From Bryopsis sp. KO-2023 (Eukaryota; Chlorophyta; Ulvophyceae; Bryopsidales; Bryopsidaceae): 64,000 nucleotides of DNA. The stretch is taken from NCBI GenBank assembly GCA_030272585.1, contig BSYQ01000006.1, positions 5,001 through 69,000 on the forward strand, written 5' to 3'. The notes under the pieces were generated by a model. The model was not told where the DNA came from and searched no databases. It saw only the letters and a program-made list of their open reading frames with translations. Positions 1 through 10,595 of the stretch are shown here, piece after piece (the stretch's first letter is position 1; each line of letters begins with the position of its first letter). A program made the translations under genes and the position numbers.

Positions 1-222
1 AACTTTCTGAGGAGCGAGTGAACGTGCAAGCAAAATACAACCAAGGAGGCAGACACGACGGAGGTACCGAACGCCCGAGTAGGCCCTCCTGTTCGTCTCT
101 AAGGACGCAGTCTAGTGCTATCCCGTGCAGGCGCACACAGCACCACTTGCAGCACTTTGTACCGCTACTAAAATCATCAACACACGAGCCGAACGGACAG
201 CACCAAAGGACCTGTTGGTGGA

Positions 223-835
223 ATCGAACCACGCAGTATCACCAGGACAGGTTACCGACTGGGTTTGAGTGTTGTGCTGCGGCCCTTGGACGTTTTTACT
301 GGGACAGCACGTGTGCCATCCCAATTTCCACAGACAGGACCGCCAGAATCAGGCAAGGAACCCTCTGCGTTCGCCACAGGCAAGGAATACACGACAGGAC
401 CGGGACAGGAGCCCCTGCGCACGCTTCGTGCAAGGGATTTTGAGACAATCTACCGAGGCAGGACTGACGGCGCTGAGACAGGAATCCCCCTGCGAGTGCT
501 ACTAGCAGGGAAGTTGTGCACCTGAGTGCAGAGTCGAACCACGCAGCATCACCAGGACAGGTTACCGACTGGGTTTGAGTGTTGTGCTGCGGCCCTTGGA
601 CGTTTTTACTGGGACAGCACGTGTGCCATCCCAATTTCCACAGACAGGACCGCCAGAATTCGGCAAGGAACCCTCTGCGTTCGCCACAGGCAAGGAATAC
701 ACGACAGGACAGGGACAGGAGCCCCTGCGCACGTTTCGTGCAAAGGACTTTGAGTCAATCTACTGAGGCAGGACTGACGGCGCGAAGACAGGAAGGCAGT
801 TGTGCACCTGAGTGCAGAGTCGAACCACACTAAAC
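223..835 (+). repeat. Tandem 5' monomers of the LINE, period about 310 bp
   Basis: Two copies of a unit of about 310 bp (starting near 223 and 533) are followed by a short third start near 821. The word GACTGGGTTTGAGTG recurs exactly 310 bp apart. They lie directly before ORF1, the position in which some LINEs carry repeated promoter monomers. A promoter role is inference. Confidence 0.8.
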
Positions 836-865
836 TCCTCATCAGGTTTCGTAGGCATAGACGAA

Positions 866-2722
866 ATGTCTCTGAGTCCCACGTTCAAGGCGGAGGCACT
901 TGCCAAACTTCAAACGATACTGGACGTCAGCGAGGATAACGAGGAAAACAGGGCGACGATTTTCGATGTTATCCCCTATGCGTCATACAATCACGTTCGT
1001 CTGGTTTTTAAGCTGTTGTCGATGAGGTTCCACCCCCATGCGACCGTTCCGGAACTTCGGGATGTGATTCGATGTGAATGTCGCGCTGCGAATGAGGCGA
1101 TGCGTGAAAGAGCGGATGCTATGATGGAAAGAGATGAATTGGAAGGACGGGATGAGATGGAAGGAATGGATGATGTTTTACATTCACATGGGGAGGACAG
1201 TATGCACACAGGAGTCACTAATCAACAGGATTCTCAGGGACACATTCTCACTCCCACCCATCAGCCCACAGGTCCCACATTATCCCTTCACAGGACCCAC
1301 ATTGGTCCCAGTGGTTCTCTTCCCACTCAGACAGATCACACTGACCCACAATCATGCACAGGCCACCCCACAACTGGATTGGAGCACAGTCAGCCTCCTC
1401 AGCCAACCCCAGGCTCCCAGCCCACCGCCTCTGGCTCTCAGCAGCCACCCAGGGACTCTCCCGGGCCTATTCCTAGTCCACAACCCACAGTGGTTAACCA
1501 GGGAATTCCCCCCATCAGACAGACCTGTGTGGACATTTCCAGATTGGCGGCACAGTTGGTGGAACAGAACAAGAAGGTTATGGCCACTCAGGACTTGATT
1601 CTGAAGGAGCTGCAGAACGTTTATAATGGAAACCCTGCTACCTCGGCTTTTATGTCGTTCCCAGGCCTTCATGATGACATCCATAGGGCAGAGGAGCTAT
1701 CGGCCTCTTGGGGGGCTCTCCTCCAGAGATTGGCCACGCTTCCCCCATCGCCTTCAGGCCCTACACCGCACTCTGGCCCTCGATTTGGTTCATCTAATGC
1801 TCCTGCGCCACAATGGCCCACTCAGCAGCAATGGGATGCCCAGAAGGCTCGTCTGGCTCGCCAGGAACGGGTTCAAAAGGCAAGACAAAGGGAAAAGGAT
1901 TCGCGTAATGATGCTGTTTCCATGAGGTTACGCCCCCCCAGCAGTCTGAGGGCGTCGGAATTCAGTTCAAGAACGCTGGGTATGCATATCGAGTCCTTTT
2001 TGGAAAGGGCCATTCCAGAGAAAAAGGTCAAGGTGGTGGGAATTCGGAGGGATTTCAGAGGAAATGTGTACTGTCAATTTTCGGAGGATGACTGGATTTT
2101 GGTGGATCGGCAATTGGCTTTGGAGCATTCAATGACGGAGGACCAATTACCGGAGTTGGATCTTGCAGCTTTGGGCAAATGGACGAGGCATCCACAGATT
2201 CAGTCGGTGGCAGTTGATAAGGTGGCAATGGTGGTCACCGGGATTCCAGAAGGTGTTAGCTTGACCGACTTCGATAGCGAACTGTTGTGTGCCAATCATG
2301 AGGACTGGGGTCTTCCAGCACCTACACAAGACATGGATATCACTCAATACATTACTCAGAGTGAACGGTTGAAGAGAAGGGTGGTTACACCTCAGGGGGT
2401 TGACTGGATCCCCTCCCAGTCCATCAGGGTGTGGATTCAAAAGGATATCGTTGAAAAGATGGGCGACATGCTGCGTTACGAATACAAGTTTGTTCCGGTG
2501 TCAGTTTATAAGCGCGCCATCATCAGGTGTATGCGCTGTAACCAGCTTGGGACACATAAAGCTGCTTCGTGTCCCAACTTACCCAACTGCAGGAAGTGTT
2601 ACGGGGCCCACGAGACTCAAGCATGCCCTACAGCTCCACTCCATGACCCTACAGCACCTCCCAAACGTCCTTCTACTGCTCCACATGTCCCTCAGCCTCC
2701 GCCTGCCATGCGTGTCCCCTAG
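866..2722 (+). CDS. LINE ORF1 protein (RNA-binding, zinc knuckles)
   Basis: A protein of 618 residues when started at the ATG at 866; the frame is open further upstream, but only through non-ATG codons in the tandem monomers. The middle third is rich in Pro, Thr, Gln and Ser and looks disordered. A basic stretch follows, then a globular region, then two zinc knuckles near the C-terminus: CMRCNQLGTHKAASC (C-x2-C-x5-H-x4-C) and CRKCYGAHETQAC (C-x2-C-x3-H-x4-C). Paired knuckles of this spacing are known from ORF1 of Jockey/I-type LINEs, where the protein coats the element RNA. The gap to ORF2 is 540 bp, longer than usual, so how ORF2 is translated is unclear. Confidence 0.85.
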   Translation: MSLSPTFKAEALAKLQTILDVSEDNEENRATIFDVIPYASYNHVRLVFKLLSMRFHPHATVPELRDVIRCECRAANEAMRERADAMMERDELEGRDEMEGMDDVLHSHGEDSMHTGVTNQQDSQGHILTPTHQPTGPTLSLHRTHIGPSGSLPTQTDHTDPQSCTGHPTTGLEHSQPPQPTPGSQPTASGSQQPPRDSPGPIPSPQPTVVNQGIPPIRQTCVDISRLAAQLVEQNKKVMATQDLILKELQNVYNGNPATSAFMSFPGLHDDIHRAEELSASWGALLQRLATLPPSPSGPTPHSGPRFGSSNAPAPQWPTQQQWDAQKARLARQERVQKARQREKDSRNDAVSMRLRPPSSLRASEFSSRTLGMHIESFLERAIPEKKVKVVGIRRDFRGNVYCQFSEDDWILVDRQLALEHSMTEDQLPELDLAALGKWTRHPQIQSVAVDKVAMVVTGIPEGVSLTDFDSELLCANHEDWGLPAPTQDMDITQYITQSERLKRRVVTPQGVDWIPSQSIRVWIQKDIVEKMGDMLRYEYKFVPVSVYKRAIIRCMRCNQLGTHKAASCPNLPNCRKCYGAHETQACPTAPLHDPTAPPKRPSTAPHVPQPPPAMRVP

Positions 2723-3262
2723 AGGGGGGGCACTATTTTTCCTGCATCAGTCAGAGACAAAAGAACGTTGATTTTGGAGTTTTTGTTTTTTATTTGGGAC
2801 GATTTATTATTCTCCATTTGGGTGCAGTATATTTGTTGAGGATGTCCTTTGTTTTCTGGGAATAATTTTCAGGACACAATTGTTTATTAAGAACTCAATA
2901 CTGATCAGGGTCTTATGTTTTTTGCATTGGGCTACGGGGATTTTTTCGGGGGCGTGGGTCTTTCTATACTGCGCTAAATAAGGGGTGATTATGGCCATTT
3001 TTATACACCTGTTAAAAGGAGGCTTCTTTTATGCGAAAGTCACCCCCAGGGTTTCGTGGGTCTTATAGGTTTTTGGCTAAGGGTTGAAGTGGGGGGCTCT
3101 TTTCTTTCTTTGGGGAGGGCCTTTTGAACACATCCTGTTTTTGGGACCATCGTACCTTTTCTCTCGGGTTCTCATCCATATTGGTGGTAGGGGTGGTTTT
3201 CTTGCTCCTCCTTTCTCCTAATCGGGCTGTTCTGTTTTTTAGATTGGGGTCTGCAGACAGGG

Positions 3263-6200
3263 ATGCTTCAAATTTTACAATGGAATTGTCGTCGGAATCG
3301 GATGGGGCTCGAGTTAATGATGTTGACTCTGGAAGTGCAGCCTGATCTCCTTCTGTTACAGGATCCTCCTCGCTCGGTGGTTCAGGGTGCTATTCCATCT
3401 GGATATAAGGTCCTCCTCCCGGCGGGTCAAGATTCGCTGGTTGCGGTGGTGTTCAGGGATGGGCTCTGTGTGCGAATTCTGGAGGCAGTGTCTTCGCGGG
3501 TGGTGGCTGCTCAAATTACCCTATCCACCCACAAGAAGGTTAACTTGATTTCGGCATATATCCAACACACATCAGGGGAGGGGTTGGCGGAATTGAGGAC
3601 ATGCACCTCATTTTGCTCTACGGACGAATCGATCCCTGTTATTGTGGCTGCTGACTCCAACAGTCAATCCAGTTGGTGGGGCCCTATTCGGCCTGTGCTC
3701 TCCCCGGTTTCACAGCGTTTTCTGGACTATGTGATCTCCTCTGAGTTTTTTGTGGCCAATATTTTTCCGGGACCTCCCACTTGGCAGTCGCCCAGTGGCG
3801 GGCAGCATTGGATTGATGTTACATTGAGCTCCAGGGCTGATGTCGTTCACGACTGGCAGGCTCACCCCATTGATCTCTCGGTGTCTGACCATGCTCCCAT
3901 TTCCTTTCGGTTAGTCGGAGCCCCTCCTCAGCAGACATACATTCCTCGGAGGATGTGGGCACGGGCAGATTGGGAACACATTTACAGCGATTTACGAAGG
4001 GATTTGGATGCTTGGAACCTGGAACACACCACATTGGGCAGGGATCACATGGCGTTGGACAGACAAGTGGATCAATTTATCGGGATAGTCAGGAACTCCA
4101 TCCAACATCATATCCCATGGGGAAGGATATCCACAAAATCCAAAAAATGGTGGTCTGCCGACCTGAGTTTGAAGCGGAGGGCGTTGAAAAGGGCAGCACG
4201 GAAACTGGCGGTTTTTCGCAGGAAATATCCCTCCTTACCAGTTGATACTCTTCAAGGCACTGTACGGGAGGCTCGGGAAGCGTACAATCTCGCTATGGAG
4301 ACTGCCAAAACCACTTTCTGGCGCACTGAGGTGATGACTGCCGACTCCAATACCATTTGGACCCTGTACAAGAAGCAACAACCTTCAGAAACGCCGGTGC
4401 AGTTGACGAACATTACGGATATGTCAGGATGTGTGCATACAGGGGATGCTCAAATAGCAGGAGCCCTAGCAGACAAATTTTTCCCTCCCACAGGGCAGGG
4501 TGCGGATCATCAACATTTTGTTGCACAAGTTGCGGGGATTTCACCCCCGTCGTTGTCGGATTTTGATCCTATCACTCTCAAGGAGCTGCATACCAATTTG
4601 TCCCAATGCAAGGCGTTCGGGGCTCCAGGGGAGGATGGCATTCCTTTCTCTTTCTGGAAGAAGGTTTTTGATGTGGTTGGACATTCCATTCTCAGGTTGT
4701 TCAATTGTTGTTTGCGTCACGGCTATCATCCAGTCCGCTGGCGACGTGCTCTGGTGGTCCCCATTCCTAAGAAACCTGGACACAACAATGATGTTTCGAA
4801 GTTACGGCCAATTTCTCTTTTGAACACAAGTTCTAAGTGGTTCGAACGCATTTTGGGGGCTCGACTGGCTAAATTTGCAGAAACACAGGGGCTCTGGAGT
4901 GACAATCAATTTGGCTTTCGCAAACACCGGTCGGCGAATCTAGCTCTTTCCAAGATGGGAGCATTTTTGAAAGGAGGCAAACAAACGGTTCTGGGGGTCA
5001 GTCTGGATATTTCGGGGGCTTTTGATAATGTCAGCAGGTCCAAACTGCTGGCTCGCCTACATGAGGATGGATATCCCTCATACCTTTATCATTGGACCGC
5101 CTCCTTCACGTTGCATCGGACTGGGGTTATCACGCTTCCTTCGACTGCCTCCTTCGAGTTTTTGTTGGGGGATGGAACTCCACAAGGGAGCCCGGTTTCT
5201 CCTCTCCTTTTCCTGGTTTATATTGACGAGCTGCTCCGCCTGGCTGGGGACATCTTTGTGGTGGGATACGCGGACGATCTGTTCATTGCATTCAGAGGAC
5301 CATTTAATACGGGTTGGCAGAACATTCAACAGGTTTTGGATTCCTTCTCACAGTGGGCACAGTCTACAGGAGCTCGGTTTGCGGTGGATAAATGCGCTTC
5401 GGTGCTTTTTGGTTTTCCCCAATTCACTTTTCCCCCGTTTCGGTTGGCAGGACAGCAGATTCCACAACAAAAGGGAGTCAAAGTGCTGGGGGTATATTTC
5501 GATTGGAACCTTACCTTTCGCCAACATCTGGATTCGGTGTCGGCCCAGCTCAATTCTCGTTGTCATCTGATCAAACTCCTTGCAGGGAAGTCATGGGGCG
5601 CTCCAACGGTGCTGCTGCTTCGTCTCCACCAGCAGCTTATCGTCTCGAAGATGTTATATGGATTGCCAGCATGGATGGGCAGTTCCGGCAAACATCTACA
5701 GCAGTTGGACAGAACTTTTAATACCATGGCTCGGACCTTATCGGGATGTCCCAGATCCGCTCCGATGGGGATACTTTTTGCACTATCAGGCGTTCTACCC
5801 CTCAGGGACCAACTGATTTTGGGGACAGTGAATTGTGTTCTTCAACTCATGACTAATGGAGGAGAGGAGGACTGGATGTTTTGGCCGTTTGTTTCTGGTT
5901 CACATCCTTTGTGCAGAACATTTCAAACAGGATTTCGGAAACTCTTACCAACTCTGGGGACACGGCGTCAATCGGGATTCACATCCATGCGACTGCCTAC
6001 ACGTCAATGGATCTGCTGGGCTCCAGGGATTAACTCGTGGCAGTTGGACATCTGCACCATCGAAGAGGGCCTGCCACCACTGTCGCTTGGGAAATTGCGC
6101 ATCACCATCCAGATTGCAGTTTCTCCAAAGTCTGGGGGATACACATGGGAAGTTCAGGAAGCTGGGAATCAGGAACACAGTCAGCTGGGACCAGGGTGTT

Positions 6201-6991
6201 GGACAGGATATTGGACAGGGTGTTGGACAGGGTTGGGAATTTTTTCGGAAACATCACTTACATGGGAAGCTCTCCACAACAGCCTGGTTGCGGTGCTTGC
6301 GGCTGGGTGGAGCCCCCCTCCCTCGCCATGGATGCTTCAGGTCTCGGCCTCTCTTCGGCTTGCTCGGATGTTTGCTACTCTGCGGGGCTCTCCTGGGGAC
6401 TCCTGTTCCTCAGATCAGGCTCGGATAATCCAGATCCTCCAAACCTGCAAAATCACAGGGGTTCAGTGTTATCGTCATACCCATGTTCGATTGAAAATTC
6501 CCCTGGAGGATAGCATTGCGGCAGCAGATTGGACCACCGGCCAAACAGGTCCTTTCTGGGATATTCGGGGTTTGAAAACACATATCAAGCTGGCTTGGGT
6601 TGATTTGGTGGGTTCCTCTCTCAGATCTACCTGCCCCACGTCGATTCCAGTGTTTCCATCCTTCTCACTCCGGGGTTTTGGGGTTGGCCTCTCGAGGAAG
6701 GATAGTGTTCGGGTGGCTCAGCTGCTCAGTAGGTCCCTTCCTTGCAATCGTTGGCGTTTTAAGATGGGGCTCATCTCTTCGGCTGCTTGCACATGTGGAT
6801 CCTGTTGGGAGACTCCGGAACACGTGCTGTGGGACTGTCCTCTTCATGCGGTTGCCCGGCAGGAGTTTGGCCTCGCTTTGCCGACACCCCGGATCTCTTG
6901 GCAGTCTCTCCTGGATCATCCTGGTTTGGCGGCGAGATTTTTATCTCAGGTGGCGGGGGTTTGGCGACAACAGGGTCGCTTCTGGTTGTGA
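3263..6991 (+). CDS. LINE ORF2 polyprotein: APE endonuclease and reverse transcriptase
   Basis: 1242 residues. The N-terminal apurinic-type endonuclease shows LQILQWNCRRN at the start, AADSNSQSSWWGP in the middle and SDHAPISF at its end. The usual catalytic Glu in the LLLQEP motif is read as Asp here (LLLQDPP). The reverse transcriptase has GFRKHRSANLAL, SLDISGAFDN (motif A), GTPQGSPVSPLLF (motif B), GYADDLFIAF (catalytic Asp pair) and VKVLGVYFDWNL. Near the C-terminus CTCGSCWETPEHVLWDC gives the zinc-binding motif typical of Jockey/I/R1 clades. The protein nicks target DNA and copies element RNA in place. No internal stop is present. It may be active if the Asp substitution is tolerated. Confidence 0.93.
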   Translation: MLQILQWNCRRNRMGLELMMLTLEVQPDLLLLQDPPRSVVQGAIPSGYKVLLPAGQDSLVAVVFRDGLCVRILEAVSSRVVAAQITLSTHKKVNLISAYIQHTSGEGLAELRTCTSFCSTDESIPVIVAADSNSQSSWWGPIRPVLSPVSQRFLDYVISSEFFVANIFPGPPTWQSPSGGQHWIDVTLSSRADVVHDWQAHPIDLSVSDHAPISFRLVGAPPQQTYIPRRMWARADWEHIYSDLRRDLDAWNLEHTTLGRDHMALDRQVDQFIGIVRNSIQHHIPWGRISTKSKKWWSADLSLKRRALKRAARKLAVFRRKYPSLPVDTLQGTVREAREAYNLAMETAKTTFWRTEVMTADSNTIWTLYKKQQPSETPVQLTNITDMSGCVHTGDAQIAGALADKFFPPTGQGADHQHFVAQVAGISPPSLSDFDPITLKELHTNLSQCKAFGAPGEDGIPFSFWKKVFDVVGHSILRLFNCCLRHGYHPVRWRRALVVPIPKKPGHNNDVSKLRPISLLNTSSKWFERILGARLAKFAETQGLWSDNQFGFRKHRSANLALSKMGAFLKGGKQTVLGVSLDISGAFDNVSRSKLLARLHEDGYPSYLYHWTASFTLHRTGVITLPSTASFEFLLGDGTPQGSPVSPLLFLVYIDELLRLAGDIFVVGYADDLFIAFRGPFNTGWQNIQQVLDSFSQWAQSTGARFAVDKCASVLFGFPQFTFPPFRLAGQQIPQQKGVKVLGVYFDWNLTFRQHLDSVSAQLNSRCHLIKLLAGKSWGAPTVLLLRLHQQLIVSKMLYGLPAWMGSSGKHLQQLDRTFNTMARTLSGCPRSAPMGILFALSGVLPLRDQLILGTVNCVLQLMTNGGEEDWMFWPFVSGSHPLCRTFQTGFRKLLPTLGTRRQSGFTSMRLPTRQWICWAPGINSWQLDICTIEEGLPPLSLGKLRITIQIAVSPKSGGYTWEVQEAGNQEHSQLGPGCWTGYWTGCWTGLGIFSETSLTWEALHNSLVAVLAAGWSPPPSPWMLQVSASLRLARMFATLRGSPGDSCSSDQARIIQILQTCKITGVQCYRHTHVRLKIPLEDSIAAADWTTGQTGPFWDIRGLKTHIKLAWVDLVGSSLRSTCPTSIPVFPSFSLRGFGVGLSRKDSVRVAQLLSRSLPCNRWRFKMGLISSAACTCGSCWETPEHVLWDCPLHAVARQEFGLALPTPRISWQSLLDHPGLAARFLSQVAGVWRQQGRFWL

Positions 6992-8615
6992 GGTTTGTTT
7001 TTTTTTTTTTTTTTTTTCTGGATATACACACAACAACAGTCAATACATGTTATACATGTCAATAGGGGTGTTTTATTTGTGTTTGGGGATGTTTTTTCTG
7101 GTGGTGGTTTTGGGGATCACTCTGGTGAGGGATTCACATGTCTTTTACTATTCAAGAGATCCCAGGAATAGCGAAAACAAGGGGGACACATTTTTGATTT
7201 GGATGAAAAACAAAAACAGGAACCAGCTGTGTTGAGGTAGATGACAAGGGAGGATCAGATAGGGGGGAAGATCACATGCAACGTTTGTTGGACTCTTTTC
7301 AAACAGGACATTTATACTCAGGACACTCCAACAGGGTACAGGCATATGGGGAGGTATACTCACCTTTGAATCCTCCATCAGGGTCGTTCCTGGTTGTCAG
7401 GTTTGATGATTTCTGGGTACACACAAAAACAGCAGTCAATAATAAGGGTGTTCTGTTTGTGTTTGGGGTTATTTTTCTGGTGGTGGCTTTGGGGATCACT
7501 AGGGTGTGGGATTCACAGTTCTTGTACTATTCACGAGCTTCAGGGAATGATGAAAACAGGGAGGGAAACATTTTTGATATGGGTGACAAACAGGAAACGT
7601 GGTGCTGAGGTAGATGAAAAACAGAAGATCAGCTAGGAGGGGAGATCACAAGCATCGTTTGTAGGACTTTTTTCAAACAGGACATTCATCCTCAGGACAC
7701 CCCAACAGGTTTCAGGCATTTGGGGAAGTACACTCACCTTTGCATCCTCCAGCAGGGTCGTTCCTGGTTGTCAGGTTTGGTGATCTCTGGGTACATACAC
7801 ACACAGCAGTCAACAATTTTTATACCTACAGGGGTGTTCTATTTGTGTTTGGGGTTGTTTTTCTAATGGTGGCTTTGGGGCTCACTAGGTTATGGGATTT
7901 ACAGTTCTGGTACTATTCGAGAGTTCCAGGGATTGATGCAAGGCGGAAAGGGAACATTTATGTTATGGATAATAAAAGAACAGGAACAGCAGTGCTGTGC
8001 TAGAGGAAAAGAGAAGATCAGATAGAAGGGGAGATCACAGGCAGTGTTTGTTGGACTCTTTTCAAACTAGACATTCATACTCAGGTCACTCCATCAGGTT
8101 CCAGGCATCTGGGGAAACTCACTCACCTTTGAATCCTCCAGCAGGGTCGTTTTTGGTTGTCAGGATTGGTGATTTCTGGGTACACACAAGAACAGCAGTC
8201 AATAAATGTTATACCTGTCAATAGGGGTGTCCTGTTTGTGTTTGGAGTTATTTTTACTAGTTCTGACTTTTGGGGATCGCTATGGTGTGGTGTGGAAGAA
8301 AAGAAGGGAACCTTTTTTGCTATGCATGAAAAACAGGAAAACAGTGCTGAGGTAGATGAAAAGAGAGGACCAAATAAGAGGGGAGTTCACAGTTCTTGGA
8401 CTATTCAAGAGCTCCAAGGAGTGATGAACACAGGGAAGGGGACATTTCTGATATGAATGGAAACAAAATTGGAAAAACAGTATTTAGGAAGATGAAAAGA
8501 GAGGGCCAGATAGAAGGGGAGTACACAGGCAACATTTGTTGGTTCTTTTCAAACTAAACATCATCCTCAGGTTACTCCAACAGGTTCCAGGCATATGGGA
8601 AGGTACACTCACCTT
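6971..8615 (+). repeat. Tandem repeats of the LINE 3' region, period 374-408 bp
   Basis: Four full units begin at CAGGGTCG near 6971, 7379, 7753 and 8142, with a partial fifth ending near 8615. Each contains a CAGCAGTCAATA-like word, a TTTGTGTTTGGGGT-like word and TCACTCACCTTTG-like words. The first unit begins inside the last codons of ORF2 and has a T-tract (about 6997-7018) just after the stop. No coding potential was recognised. Confidence 0.85.
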
Positions 8616-9228
8616 CGGCTTCGCCCTCTCACGCCGCAGGCTCCATGCTCGGAGTCGTCATCGCTGGATCTGGGACCCATGAAACTTTTTGGCTGTCTGC
8701 GCGCCCGTTGCTGCGGACCTGCTGCGGACCCATCGCGGAGTGGCCCTTTACCTTCTTCTACCGCTGGCTGCCCTTCCGACCTGGCGATTTTCCTCCACGA
8801 CCTCCTGGACTTTTTTGAGGCGCTGCAGATTCGAACTGCAGTTGGCCATTCGCCTCGTCGGGGGTTTTTTGGTTTTGCTCGCCGGGAGTTTTTCTTTTCG
8901 ATACGCACAGGGTGCTCGGTTCGCGGCTGTGACAGGGGTTTTTCGTTCGACTGGGGTTTTCCTTTTCGGTGGGTTACTTGATTCTCGCAGTTGCAGTCGA
9001 TCGCAGGAAAGGGTTTTCAGTACGACACAGGGTTAGTCAAAGTGTGAGATTGAGGGGACTTTTCCGGTTTGCAGTTACGCAGTTTCGCAGAGGGATTCAC
9101 GCACGATTTGGGTACGATTTCGATTCGGGATTGATTGTACGATTTCGGAGGGGTGGGGGGGTTTTGAACAGAAGTACTTCGCCGAGATCTTGGAGATCAC
9201 GTGTCGATGATGTTTTTAAAAAATCGAC

Positions 9229-9231
<3 letters not shown>
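8616..9231 (+). other. Unique 3' end of the LINE
   Basis: A non-repeated segment between the tandem 3' repeats and the poly(A) tail. It is GC-rich at first (8616-8830), then rich in CG words, with short open frames that look like chance. It probably carries the 3' signal recognised by ORF2 protein; this is inference from position. Confidence 0.5.
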
Positions 9232-9263
<32 letters not shown>

Positions 9264-9384
9264 CTAAACCCTAAACCCTAAACCCTAAACCCTAAACCCT
9301 AAACCCTAAACCCCTAAACCCCTAAACCCTAAACCCCTAAACCCTAAACCCTAAACCCTAAACCCTAAACCCTAAACCCTAAAC
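9232..9384 (+). repeat. Poly(A) tail joined to (CCCTAAA)n telomeric array
   Basis: About 29 A residues (9232-9260) are followed without spacer by roughly 17 units of CCCTAAA, three of them with an extra C. This is the Arabidopsis-type telomere repeat used by most plants and streptophyte algae. Because more than 54 kb of sequence follows, the array is interstitial or subterminal here unless the assembly is wrong. Confidence 0.95.
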
Positions 9385-9633
9385 CTATCCCAAACATGTT
9401 GTTTTGAAATGGTCACGTGATTTGTACGACCCACACCCCTGACTGACTGGGACTGGACTGGGTATCATGGGTATCGTGGGTATCACGGGTATCATGATAC
9501 CATGCGCAGGTTACCTTGGAGCCGTGCTAATTCAGACATTCGCGAATGACTAACCGAACAGCGCATCACTAATGCAGACAATGGGAAGCGGCTCTGTTGG
9601 AAACACAGTAGTGGATATTTCTGGCAGTGCAGG
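9385..9633. other. Non-coding spacer between telomeric array and LTR
   Basis: No gene seen. It holds a short GGGTATCATGGGTATC-type minisatellite near 9460-9500. It is the left flank of element E. Confidence 0.5.
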
Positions 9634-9776
9634 TGTGGTCGACAAATCCTTTGGTGTCCAAGAATGATTAGGAAGTTCTCGGACGGAGAGATAGATCAAC
9701 AGCGGTATTAAACAATTCTCTATTCTTGGCAGTTTGTATGGTTGTTTGTTATGCGTTTATGTAACGTCAAAATATT
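9634..9776 (+). repeat. Left LTR of element E
   Basis: 143 bp, matching 30030-30172 with very few differences. It begins with TG but does not end in the usual CA. Confidence 0.8.
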
Positions 9777-9789
9777 TGGTTTCGGAGCA
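9777..9789 (+). other. Primer-binding site of element E
   Basis: TGGTTTCGGAGCA lies directly after the left LTR. The same 12-mer core follows the 5' LTR of the three other LTR elements in this window (12992, 32382 and on the minus strand at about 44659-44670). Confidence 0.75.
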
Positions 9790-9793
9790 CAGC

Positions 9794-10140
9794 CATACTA
9801 TGGATCCGATCACGATCAGATCGGTCTCCGATCAACCGGGAGACCGATCATGATCGTGATCGGCCGATCACCGATCTGATCGGTTGCCGATCAGGTCTGG
9901 CAGGGCCGATCATCGATCACGATCGGCCGATCACCGATCTGATCGGGCGCCCAACCTGATCGGCAGTTTTTAATCGGCCTGATCGTGATCGGCCGATCAA
10001 AAACTGCCGATCAGGTGCCGACAGGGTGCGACGCTTGATCGAGATCGTGATCGGGATCGGCGCGATCGACTATAATCGGCTTGCGCCGATCATGATCGGC
10101 GCAACACCGATCATGATCGGTGGGTCGTCTACGTCAAGAA
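9794..10140. repeat. Left subterminal GATCGG/CCGATC array of the hAT
   Basis: Dense, partly palindromic copies of TGATCGG and CCGATCA. Subterminal repeats of hAT elements are known transposase-binding sites. The same words fill the right end (24950-25411) and the small relative at 27897-28984. Confidence 0.85.
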
Positions 10141-10595
10141 TCGATCATTGATCGCGGGTGAGATGCAGGTGAGTCACGCGGGCACATCGCATGTTCGGTT
10201 GCTGTTAATCTGGTGAGCGTTTAACTCCACGTCTTATCAGCGCCCCGTTCGAAATGGGCCGGCATGGAAAAAGAAAAGCGCTCGTCACCCCTGCGAGGTC
10301 GGGGCAACGCCTACACACGTCCCAGAGGAGACCAGTTCCGACCGGATCTGGAAGCGGGGGGTTGGAACCTCGTCGCCAGGGCAGCGTTCCATTTGTGGGG
10401 CCGCAGGGGTCGGGGCAAGCATCTGACCTGACCAACAGTGCGTTACTCCCTGATCTGTTCCGCCTTGTTGTACTCTTATGGTTTTGTGGGGGGGTGAGGT
10501 GTTCCCTTGTTGGATTGTGTGAGGTGCTTGTGCTTTCTCCAGTTGTTCTGGTTCTGCTTTTATGAGGTGTTTGTCCTGTCCTGCCCTGCCCTGCA

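Larger units (their letters stand above)
1..9260 (+). mobile_element. LINE (non-LTR retrotransposon), apparently near full length
   Basis: A non-LTR retrotransposon in order: tandem 5' repeats, ORF1 with zinc knuckles, ORF2 with endonuclease and reverse transcriptase, a repeated 3' region and a poly(A) tail at 9232-9260. The endonuclease plus the C-terminal zinc-binding motif of ORF2 place it in the broad Jockey/I/R1 assemblage rather than among RTE elements; no RNase H motif was seen. The poly(A) tail abuts CCCTAAA repeats, as expected if target-primed reverse transcription started in telomeric DNA. The 5' end may lie left of the window. Both ORFs are open, so the copy looks young. The clade is an inference from motifs, not from a tree. 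Confidence 0.88.

Noticed and set aside
8595-9274. Open frames in the LINE 3' end
   Set aside because: They run into the poly(A) tract and show no protein-like composition.
9261-9384. Reading the CCCTAAA array as a true chromosome end
   Set aside because: More than 54 kb of gene-bearing sequence continues on the right, so within this window it is internal unless the assembly is wrong.
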